The notes under the pieces: model-generated
Database searches by the model: none
Told to the model about the DNA's origin: nothing
Seen by the model: only the letters and a program-made list of their open reading frames with translations
NCBI GenBank assembly: GCA_947471745.1
Contig: CANJKZ010000519.1
Location: forward strand, 339,501 to 403,500
Length of the DNA stretch: 64,000 nt
From: Closterium sp. Naga37s-1
Taxonomy: Eukaryota > Streptophyta > Zygnematophyceae > Desmidiales > Closteriaceae
Direction: 5' to 3'
Part shown: positions 23,531 to 32,600 of the stretch, one piece after another
Position numbering within the stretch: the first letter of the stretch is position 1
How the letters are laid out: the number at the start of each line of letters is the position of its first letter
Position numbers and translations under genes: made by a program

Positions 23531-24359
23531 GTGGCTGCGACGAACGGGCGGCGGGAAGATAACGTGCGACTATCGACACCAGAGACAGGAGCATATCGAA
23601 CGCCGCACCAGAGAGCACGTGGAACTGAAGGATCGATGGAGGGCGGAAGGCAGGCGGCTTCAGATCCCGGAGAAACTCCGCACGAGCGGCGATGGGCGCA
23701 GGAGACTCGAGCGCGGTGGGAACGACAGAACGTGAACAGCTCGCCCAGGCCGATGCCCGGAATGGGACCGACAGCGCAGCAAGAAGAGGAACAATGGCTG
23801 CACCGGCACGTGGGGGGAGACACGCCAACACCCATCCGGCGCGAAATGGTGGCGACGGTTGACAACTGCGCTCGAGGAACTGCCGACGCCTGACACGCAT
23901 CGAGAACGCAGATGGGCCGCACCCGCGCAGCCGAAGTTGGAAGTGGCGGAGCGCTTCACTGGAACTCCAGGGGTAGGACCGACACTGAAGAACTATCTAA
24001 TGCAGCTGGAGACAGTGAGATACAGCTGGGAGCGAGATGGGCAAGATCCCGCGGAATTCTTCCGCAGAATGGTGGTGACCCTAGCAGGAGAAGCAAAGAA
24101 TTTCTACCGCCTGGTCCGCGAAGAAGTGTTGGAGGAGCTGGAGAATGGGGAGATCAAGAACCCCATGACGCGGTTCCTGGAAGTACTATTGAAGGAATTT
24201 CTTGGGCAAACTAAAGCGCGAGTGGAGGAGTTCCGCGAGTTCCGCACGAAGAAGGACGAGTCGCTGCTGGCGTACTACTGCAGATTGAAGGAGCTGGCGG
24301 AGGATCTGGAAAGCAGAGAGGAGCGGCTGTTGGTGGCCTGCCAGTGGGGCAAGCCATAA
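23531..24359 (+). pseudogene. Gypsy gag (broken)
   Basis: The N-terminal part (ATG at 23531, about 110 residues, rich in Arg/Gly/Pro) and the main part (frame of 23859) are in different frames, joined near 23858. The main part contains a retrotransposon Gag core: RFTGTPGVGPTLKNYLMQLE, then AEFFRRMVVTLAGEAKNFYRLV and a VEEFREFRTKKDESLLAYYCRLKELAEDL block typical of gypsy capsid C-domains. It stops at 24359, just after LLVACQ. No CCHC zinc knuckle is visible, and the protease follows within a few codons in another frame. This suggests an internal deletion removed the end of Gag. The product would have been the capsid protein. Confidence 0.8.
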
Positions 24360-24880
24360 TTGACACCGGAGCCCACCACGTCCTGATAGGGAAGGGACTG
24401 GCGAGGCAGCTGAAGCTGGACTTACCGGGCAGACTCATAGAGAGAGGAATTCTGCTCATGACTGCAGAAGGGGGGGAGCCGAAGTGGATGCCGAGGACGC
24501 AGAGACCCATAGAGATAGTCTTGCGTCCAGGAACGGAGAAAGAGTGTTGTATCAGAGTGGTCTGTGGAGTGTCCCAGCCGGAAGATTACGACGTACTCGT
24601 CGGGATGGACCTGCTGTACCGAGTGGGAGCCACCATATGCACGTGGCAGGAGAAGGTCCTCTACCGAGCACAATACTGGGATCCAGCGAGCGCCGTCAGC
24701 ACTCTACCCGTGAAGTTCGTTAGTCAGGAGCCAAGGGAAGCCTACCGGGCTGAGGCCACCGACCTGAAGGAAGAGCTGGACGACTGGTCCTGGGAACAAT
24801 ATGCGGTGGAGTACGAGCGCAGGACTGAAAGGAGAAAAAAGGGGGAAGACCCACCTACTCTGAAGGAGCGGATCACGAGG
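24344..24880 (+). pseudogene. Gypsy aspartic protease
   Basis: Retropepsin-like domain at the start of the pol frame. It shows the catalytic signature IIDTGAHHVLIG with DTGA at 24362-24373, and the second conserved segment YDVLVGMDLLYRVGA near 24587-24631. In an active element it would cleave the Gag-Pol polyprotein. A charged linker (WSWEQYAVEYERRTERRKKG) separates it from the methyltransferase domain in the same frame. The upstream junction with gag is frame-shifted and probably deleted, so no natural start codon can be assigned. Confidence 0.85.
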
Positions 24881-24910
24881 GTATGGGCCTTGGAAAGCTC
24901 GCTAGGCATA

Positions 24911-25870
24911 GTGGAGCCGTATGTAGGCATCGGCACAGGCCTGGCAGCTGCGCTGAAAGCAGGGTGCAGGGTACGAAAGTGGATCCACGTGGAGAAAGAC
25001 CCTGCGGTGAGTAGGATGGCCCGACACCATGCAACGAGGCTGCTGGAGTAATACCCTCAGCTACTTCTTGATACCGCCATACCTGCAGAGGACGAGGCCA
25101 CGGTGGACGATGTGAGGGACATTACGGAAGAGCAGTTGGAAAGGTGGGGGCAGGTGGATTTAGTAGTCGCGGGCATGCCAAGGATACTCGAGAGCGGGAG
25201 ATGGACTGGGCATGGAGGACAGCAGGGGAGCCTCCTTTAGGGACCTGAAGAGGGTGCTGGAAATGCTGCAAAAGAAGCAGGGGGAGGTGCTCTATATCCT
25301 AGAAAACGTTGACCTAGTAGAGGATCGCCGGGAACCTGTCAGGAGAGCCTTCAAGGAGATAGAGGAGGCAGTAGGCAGGGGAGTCGCAGCAGACGCAGCC
25401 CAGCTGGGATCCAGATCACACCGACCCAGGAGATACTGGCAGAACAGGGTATCAGAGACAAGCCTGAGGCACTCCCTGGCTCAGATGCAGAGGCCAGAGC
25501 CCAGGTTGGTGAGTGACATACTGGGACCAGGACGCCTGGCTGCACCCGTGACCTGCCCTGATCACCCGTCGCAGTATCAGTGCAACACGCTAGGAAAGCC
25601 ACGGCAAGCTCTGCCCACACTAGTCTCATATGCAGGGGCGCGTGGGTTTGTGATGGAGGAAGACAAGCCCGGACCCGGCATGGTATACGATGTGAGGAGT
25701 AAGAAATGGGAGGAGCCGACGGCAGGAGAAAGAGAATTGGCAATGGGCCACATGTGGGGAGCGACAGCACATCCGCAAGTGACAGAAAAGCAACGCAGGG
25801 CGGCGATGGGCCAAGCCATGGACCTAAACGCGATGTGCTGGTTGATAGAAACCATACGTGTGCATCTGAA
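24911..25870 (+). pseudogene. C5 cytosine DNA methyltransferase domain inside the gypsy pol
   Basis: About 320 codons in two frames carry the ordered motifs of a C5 methyltransferase. Motif I EPYVGIGTGLAAALKAG (24914 on) binds S-adenosylmethionine, and motif II is WIHVEKDP (24980-25003). Then come DDVRDIT and QVDLVVAGMP leading to the catalytic loop, motif VI ILENV (25296-25310), motif VIII SHRPRRYWQN (25416-25445), a target-recognition stretch with ALPTLVSYAGARGF (25608-25649), and the closing GERELAMG and MGQAMDLNAMCWL blocks (25725-25856). The RYW-type motif VIII and VDLVVAG context suggest a DNMT3/DRM-like relative (inference). A stop at 25049 and a small deletion near 25187 that removes part of the Pro-Cys-Gln catalytic motif make this copy dead. 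Confidence 0.87.
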
Positions 25871-26188
25871 GAGGAAGGATATAGAGTGGGCGATCGAGAT
25901 AGGAGAAATATATCAGGAGGAGGAGGAGGTGCAGATGCGAAGACGCCAGCTGGAGCAGATAGAAGAGCAGCAAGAGGAAAGGATACGAGAAGGATGGGCC
26001 TACATGGCGCTCTCACGCGTAGGCCCAGCCGCAGGCACGGAGGGAGCGGAGAAAGGAAGCAGGGAGAAGCAAAGCACAAGGAGAGAACCGAGGAGGAGGA
26101 CTGGCCAATAGGCAAAGGAATGGGGGCAGCCGCGGCGGAAGAGCTGCAAGCAGCGCTAAGATAGCACAGAGGGACATTCGCCTACTCG
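25871..26188 (+). pseudogene. Charged linker between the methyltransferase and RT domains
   Basis: Continues the methyltransferase frame with a Glu/Gln/Arg-rich segment of coiled-coil appearance (EIYQEEEEVQMRRRQLEQIE) and a basic tail. The frame shifts near 26105, and a TAG at 26160-26162 interrupts it just before RT. No domain recognised. Confidence 0.6.
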
Positions 26189-27848
26189 TTGCTGGAGCTT
26201 GGGAAATGCAAGACCCATCAGATGCAGATCAAGCTCAACAGCGAAATGCCGATTTACCAGAGAAAAAGGAGAATGAGCCCAGGGGACCTGGATATTTGCT
26301 TAGAAAAGTGTGCAGAACTGCTGGAGGTGGGTCTGATTCAGAGATCAGAGAGTGACTATGCAGCGGCGACTGTGGTGGCAGCAAGAAAGGACCTGACAGA
26401 GGAGGTATCGGCCAGGAGGATGTGTGGAGACTACCGTGGTTTGAACAAGGTTACCCTAGCCGACCGATACCCAAGGCAATCCGCTAAGGAAATATTCGAC
26501 AAGCTGCAGGGCGCCACCGTGTTCACCACCCTCGACCTCAGGCAGGGATTCAACCAAATCCACATCTGCCCCGAAGACTGCAAGAAGACCGCGTTACATG
26601 GGCCTGATGGACTGTACGAGTGGAGATTTATGCCGTTCGGCATGAAAAACGCGTCGGCATTGTTTCAGAGAGTCATGGATTCCACGCTGAGAGACGTGCC
26701 TGCAGCTGCTTGCTATATAGATGATGTGGTAGTCTTCAGTACAAATGACCAGCAGCACGTGAAGGATGTGAAGGACACGCTGGAGGCGATCAGCAAGGCG
26801 GGGCTAACTTGTCACCCAAAGAAGTGCAGCTTCGGAAGCAGCTCGGTTAAGTACCTGGGCTTCGAGGTACAGGGGGGAAAGATGAGTATCCAGCAGGTGA
26901 AGGTGGAGGTGCTGGACAGAGTGCCCTCACCCAAGGACAGGAGTACACTGAGAGCAGTGCTCGGATTTCTGAACTACTACCGCAAATTCGTGCCCAATTT
27001 CAGCCGGACAGCAGCGGTGCTCAACCGACTGCTCAAAGAAGAGCAGGCATGGCAATGGGGAGAGGCGGAGCAGGGGGCAATGGATGCACTGCTGAAGGCA
27101 GTGAAGACCGCCACGGTGTTAAGCCTGCCCAGCAAGGAGGACCCCTTTGTACTCTACACCGACTGGAGCAGCTCTGGGATGGGGGCAATCCTGTGTCAAG
27201 AAAGAGAGGGACAAGAGATGGTAGTAGCATTCGCCAGCAGAAGCTGCAACCCGGCAAAGGCTAACTACAGTTCATACGAGGGAGAAGGACTAGCTGCGGT
27301 ATGGGCAATAAGTCATTTCAGAGTGTACCTGCAGGGGAGACCGTTCGTGCTAGTGACAGCCCACCAGCCTCTCACGTGGTTAATGACGAACCAGGCGCTG
27401 ACAGGGAGGAACGCAAGATGGGTAATGCGCCTCGAAGAGTACGACTTTAGCATCAGGCATCGGCCGGGCAAGACGCTGCAGCACGTAGATGGGCTGTCAA
27501 GGAACCCACTCCCCGGCAGGCCAACCGCATGTCTAGTGGCGCTGGCGAGAGAGATAGATGGAGAAGGGGCAAGAAGGAGGCGGGAGAAGGGAGCGGACGA
27601 CGTTTGGGAGGACAAGGAGGTGCTGGGGTGGGTGCAAGGAAAAACCACTGAAGGAGAGCCGGCGAGCGAGAGAGCCAGGGCAAGAGGAGCCCATTATCGC
27701 TGGTACCAGGAGCAGTTGCAGAAGAACACCAAGGACGGATGGAAGCTAGTGCCCAGGAAGGAAGAAAGGGAAGGGATCATAGCCAAAGTGCACAGGCAGA
27801 TGGGCCACTACGGCAGCCTCCGAACAACGCAGCTGGCAGACAGGATAG
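26189..27848 (+). pseudogene. Gypsy reverse transcriptase and RNase H
   Basis: RT shows the gypsy motifs MCGDYRGLNKVTLADRYP, FTTLDLRQGFNQI with the first catalytic Asp, WRFMPFGMKNASALFQRVMD, CYIDDVVVFS with the catalytic YIDD, and KYLGFEVQGGKMS. The connection NYYRKFVPNFSRTAAVLNRLL leads to RNase H: FVLYTDWSSSGMGAILCQ, then YEGEGLAAVWAISHFR with the Glu. The third acidic position, normally Asp in a TDH motif, reads Ala (VTAHQPLTWL). RHRPGK and HVDGLSR close the domain. The frame is open across RT and RNase H, but loss of that Asp should impair RNase H. Confidence 0.92.
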
Positions 27849-29000
27849 TGGTGGGCAGGAATGAGACAAGACATCAAAGAACGGGTGGCAAGCTGTGAGC
27901 TGTGCAGCAGGAACAAGGCGGAGTTAGAAAGGGGGAGAGAAGAGCTGCAGTCGCTGCCAATCAGGGGTATAGGATTCAGATGGTCTCTAGACTTGGCAGG
28001 AGAGATGCCACTGAGCAGGAGGGGCAAGCGTTATATCCTGATCATGATCGAACACGGAAGCAAGTGGGTGGAGGTAAAGGCCCTGCCGAGCAAGAATTCG
28101 GCCAGGATAGTAGAGGCATTTGAGGAGCAAGTACTGACAAGATTCGGGGCATGTGGGGAGGTTCTAACAGACCAAGGCACGGAGTTCATGGGAGAATTCG
28201 AGAAGCTGCTGAAGCAGAGCGGAATCACCCATAGGAGAACCTCCCGCTATCATCCACAGAGTGACGGGCTCACGGAGAGATTCGTGCAGACAGTGAAGAG
28301 GGGCTTGAGGGCCTACGGAGAGAGGTTCAAGAGGGACTGGGATATGAGGCTGCCATGGGTAGCCGCGGGGTACCGCTTCAGCAAACAGGCAGCGCTAAAG
28401 GACTACTCTCCTTACTTTCTGCTGCTGGGCCGAGTGCCTGTGCTGCCAGTGGACGCACCCAAGCTTTTGACCGGAGTGGTGACAACAGGGACAGAGGAGC
28501 AGTGGGTAGGGCTAGCAGAAGCCATGGCACGGTACCTACGAGAGCTGGTGCCCACAGCACTAGAGAACTTACACGTGGCGCAGCTGAGAGATGCACAGAG
28601 GTACAGGAAGAGGAGAGAAGGTGACACGGGGAAGAAGGAGAGGGAGCTGAATGTCGGGGAAGAGGTATACCTGAAGCAGGCGAAACATGATATGATGGAC
28701 ATAGGGCTGGGGACGGAGCGCTGGAGGGTCAAATAAGTAAAGGAGTATGGAGTGGTGGTGCTGGTGGGTGAGAAGGGGCAGGAAAAGAAAGATCACAGGA
28801 CCAACGTGGCCAGAGCCTACCCAAGGAGGAGGGAGAGTGAAGGAGGAGGAGAGGGAGGATCGGGAAGCAGGAGGCAGGCTAGGGAGGAAGAGATCCATCG
28901 GCAGAGCAGCAAGCGTGAGCAGTCTAGGAGGGGGCAAGTGGACCAGCCTGAAGAGATGACCAGAGGAGTGCACATGGAGCTAAGGGCTCTGAAGAGATGA
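27779..29000 (+). pseudogene. Gypsy integrase
   Basis: The HHCC zinc finger is split by a frameshift near 27848: VHRQMGHYGS lies in the RT frame and CELC in the next. The core has the acidic triad in WSLDLAG, VLTDQGTEFMG and SDGLTERFVQTVKRGL. The C-terminal region runs through LNVGEEVYLKQ. A stop at 28734-28736 interrupts an otherwise continuous frame that runs on to about 29000 with a basic tail. No chromodomain is recognised. Its role would be to insert element DNA. The end of this frame lies in the 146-bp segment duplicated beyond the 3' LTR. Confidence 0.88.
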
Positions 29001-29081
29001 GGAGGCAGGTACGAAGCTGAAGGGGACCACACTAGAAGGCGGGAAAGGGAGGGCTGCAGCAAGAGAACATGATTTACGACA
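28936..29081 (+). repeat. 146-bp gypsy 3' segment, copy before the 3' LTR
   Basis: Starts aagtggaccagcctgaag and ends gatttacgaca. It includes the last integrase-frame codons and a purine-rich stretch (ggcgggaaagggaggg). A diverged second copy of the same length lies directly after the LTR at 29463-29608. Confidence 0.9.
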
Positions 29082-29083
29082 TC

Positions 29084-29463
29084 TGTCATGCTTTTAATTG
29101 CAAGATATAATAGAGACAATACAAATGCATGACAAAGAAATAATAGGAGGTTAGACAGTAGGGAGGATGGCGGGAAACCAAACTGATCGAGCGAGAAGAA
29201 GCGAAGGGCAAAGAGTAGCGAAAGCAACGGTGTTAGCAACGGTAACCAGCAGGAAACACTTAGGCAAGGAGCGGGGTTGGAACAGCTTGCTTGCTCGTTT
29301 GTTCTCACAATTAAGCATAATTTTGGCCTAGCGGACTTTTAGAGCTAAACAACCATCGATGCTAACCCCGCAAGCCACCAGTGAAAGCAGCTGAGCTAGA
29401 GAGCCAGCCGAGCTTTAGTTCCCTAGAGCAGTAGATCGCTAAGGCCCTTCTGGGAACTTTTGA
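29084..29463 (+). repeat. Gypsy element 3' LTR
   Basis: 380 bp matching 23040-23419. It starts TGTCATGC two bases after the upstream 146-bp segment and ends ttttga where the left copy has ttttca. It is followed at once by the second 146-bp segment rather than by satellite DNA. Confidence 0.88.
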
Positions 29464-29608
29464 AGTGGACCAGCCTGAAGAGATTACCAGAGGAGTGCAC
29501 AGGGAGCTAAGGGATCTGAAGAGATGAGGAGGCAGGTACCAAGCTGAAGGGGACCACACTGGAAGGCGGGAAAGGGAGGGCTGCAGCAAGAGAACCTGAT
29601 TTACGACA
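29463..29608 (+). repeat. 146-bp gypsy 3' segment, copy after the 3' LTR
   Basis: Same length as 28936-29081 with a few substitutions. It ends TTTACGACA, after which satellite DNA resumes at ctgtgcctactacc. Confidence 0.9.
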
Positions 29609-32600
29609 CTGTGCCTACTACCAAGCCAGCAAGGGCGTGGGAGGGTTGCGAGCATCATCGGTCATCGGTGCTCTCGAATGAAGAGCGCCCGCTGCACTTC
29701 CTGCACATGTGCGGATCCTTCTGCATTTTGGGGGTGGAAGCGCTCGTTCCGAGCGTTTTTCTTCCTCGGGGTCACGTGGCTGCGCTTGTCTGGTCCTATT
29801 ACCAAGCCAGCAAGGGCATGGGAGGGTTTCGAGCATCAACAGTCATCGGCGCTCGCGAATAAAGAGCGCCCGCTGCACTTCCTGCACATGTGCGGATCCT
29901 TCCGCGTTTTGGGGCTGGAAGCGCTCGTTCCGAGCACTTTTCTTCCGCCGGGTCACGTGGCTGTGCTTGTCTGGGCCTATTACCAAGCCAGCAAGGGCGT
30001 GGGAGGGTTGCGAGCATCATCGGTCATCGGCGCTCGCGAATGAAGAGCGCCCGCTGCACTTCCTGCACATGTGCGGATCCTTCCGCGTTTTGGTGCTGGA
30101 AGCGATCGTTCCAAGCGTTTTTCTTCCGCCGGGTCACGTGGCAGCACTTGTCTGGGCCTAATACCAAGCCAGCAAGGGCGTGGGAGGGTTGCGAGCATCA
30201 TCGGGCATCGGAGCTCGTGAATGAAGAGCGCCCGCTGCACTTCCTGCACATGTGCGGATCCTTCCGCGTTTTGGGGGTGGAAGCGCTCGTTCCAAGCATT
30301 TTTCTTCCGCCGGGTCACGTGGCTGCGCTTGTCTGGGCCTATTACCAAGCCAGCAAGGGCGTGGGAGGGTTGCGAGCATCATCGGTCATCGGCGCTCGCG
30401 AATGAAGAGCGCCCGCTGCACTTCCTGCACATGTGTGGATCCTTCCGCGTTTTGGGGCTGGAAGCGCTCGTTCCGAGCGTTTTTCTTCCGCCGGGTCACG
30501 TGGCTGCGCTTTTCTGGGCCTAATACTAAGCTTGCAAGGGCGTGGGAGGGTTGCGAGCATCATCAGTCATCGGCGCTTGCGAATGAAGAGCGCCCACTGC
30601 ACTTCCTGCACATGTGCGGATCCTTCCGCGTTTTGGGGGTGGAAGCGCTCGTTCCGAGCGTTTTTCTTCCGCCGGGTCACGTGGCTGCGCTTGTCTGGGC
30701 CTATTACCAAGCCAGCAAGGGCGTGGGAGAGTTGCGAGCACCATCGGTCATCGGCGCTCGCGAATGAAGAGCGCCCGCTGCACTTCCTGCACATGCGCGG
30801 ATCCTTAAGCGTTTAGTGGGTGGAAGCGCTCGTTCCGAGCGATTTTCTTCCGCTGGGTCACGTGGCTGCGCTTCTCTGGTCCTAATACCAAGCCAGCAAG
30901 GGCGTGGGAGGGTTGCGAGCATTATCGGTCATCCGCGCTCGCGAATGAAGAGCGCCCGCTGCACTTCCTGCACATGTGCGGATCCTTCCGCGTTTTGGGG
31001 GTGGAAGCGTTCGTTCCGAGCGTTTTTCTTCCGCCGGGTGATGTGGCTGCGCTTGTATGGGCTCATTACCAAGCCAGCAAGGGCGTGGGAGGGTTGCGAG
31101 CATCATCGGGCATCGGAGCTCGCGAATGAAGAGCGCCCGCTGCACTTCCTGCACATGTGCGGATCCTTCCGCGTTTTGGGGGTAGAAGCGCTCGTTCCAA
31201 GCATTTTTCTTCCGCCGGGTCACGTGGCTGCGCTTGTCTGGGCCTATTACCAAGCCAGCAAGGGCGTGGGAGGGTTGCGAGCATCATCGGTCATCGACGC
31301 TCGCGAATGAAGAGCGCCCGCTGCACTTCCTGCACATGTGCGGATCCTTCCGCGTTTTGGGGGTGGAAGCGCTCGTTCCGAGCGTTTTTCTTCCGCCGGG
31401 TCACGTGGCTGCACTTGTGTGGGCCTACTACCAAGCCAGCAAGGGCGTGGGAGGGTTGCGAGCATCATCGGTCATCGGCGCTTGCGAATGAAGAGCGCCC
31501 GCTGCACTTCCTGCACATGTGCGGATCCTTCCGCGTTTTGGGGTAGGAAGCGCTCGTTCCGAGCGTTTTTCTTCCGCCGGGTCACGTGGCTGCGCTTGTT
31601 TGGGCCTATTACTAAGCCAGCAAGGGCGTGGGAGGGTTGCGAGCGTCATCGGTCATCGGCGCTCGCGAATGAAGAGCGCCCGCTGCATTTTCTGCACATG
31701 TGCGGATCCTTCCGCGTTTTGGGGCTGGAAGCGCTTGTTCCGAGCGTTTTTATTCCGCCGGGTCACGTGGCTGCGCTTGTCTGGGCCTATTACCAAGCCA
31801 GCAAGGGCGTGGGAGGGTTGCGAGCATCATCGGTCATCGGCACTCGTGAATGAAGAGCGCCCGCTGCACTTCCTGCACATATGCGGATCCTTCCGCGTTT
31901 TGGGGCTGCAAGCGCTCGTTCCGAGCGTTTTTCTTCCGCCGGGTCACGTGGCTGTGCTTGTCTGGGCCTATTACCAAGCCAGCAAGGGCGTGGGAGGGTT
32001 GCGAGCATCATCGGTCATCGGCGCTCACGAATGAAGAGCGCCCGCTGCACTTCCTGCACATGTGCGGATCCTTCCGCGTTTTGGGGGTGGAAGCGCTCGT
32101 TCCGAGCATTTTTCTTCCGCCGGGTCACATGGCTGCGCTAGTCTGGGCCTATTACCAAGCCAGCAAGGGCGTGGGAGGGTTGCGAGCATCATCGGTCATC
32201 AGCGCTCGCGAATGAAGAGCGCCCGCTGGACTTCCTGCACATGCGCGGATCCTTCCGCGTTTTGGGGGTGGAACCGCTCGTTCCGAGCGTTTTTCTTCCG
32301 CCGGGTTATGTGGCTGCGCTTGTCTGGGCCTATTACCAAGCCAGCAAGGGCGTGGGAGGGTTGCGAGCATCATCGGTCATCGGCGCTCGCGAATAAAAAG
32401 CGCCCGCTGCACTTCCTGCACATGCGCGGATCCTTCCACGTTTTTGGGGTGGAAGCGCTCGTTCCGAGCGTTTTTCATCCGCCGGGTCACGTGGCTGCGC
32501 TTGTCTGGGCCTATTACCAAGCCAGCAAGGGCGTGGGAGGGTTGCGAGCATCATCGGTCATCGGCGCTCGCGAATGAAGAGCGTCCGCTGCACTTCCTGC

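Larger units (their letters stand above)
23040..29608 (+). mobile_element. Ty3/gypsy LTR retrotransposon with a DNA methyltransferase domain (degenerate)
   Basis: The element starts TGTCATGC and ends TTTACGACA inside SatC, flanked by ctgt (23036-23039 and 29609-29612). It has 380-bp LTR-like repeats at 23040-23419 and 29084-29463. Domain order is gag, aspartic protease, C5 cytosine methyltransferase, RT, RNase H, integrase; integrase after RNase H defines Ty3/gypsy. It is inactive: frameshifts lie near 23858, 24345, 25187, 26105 and 27848, and stops at 25049, 26160 and 28734. A 146-bp piece of its 3' end is present both before and after the 3' LTR. No convincing PBS is visible after the left LTR. 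Confidence 0.9.
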
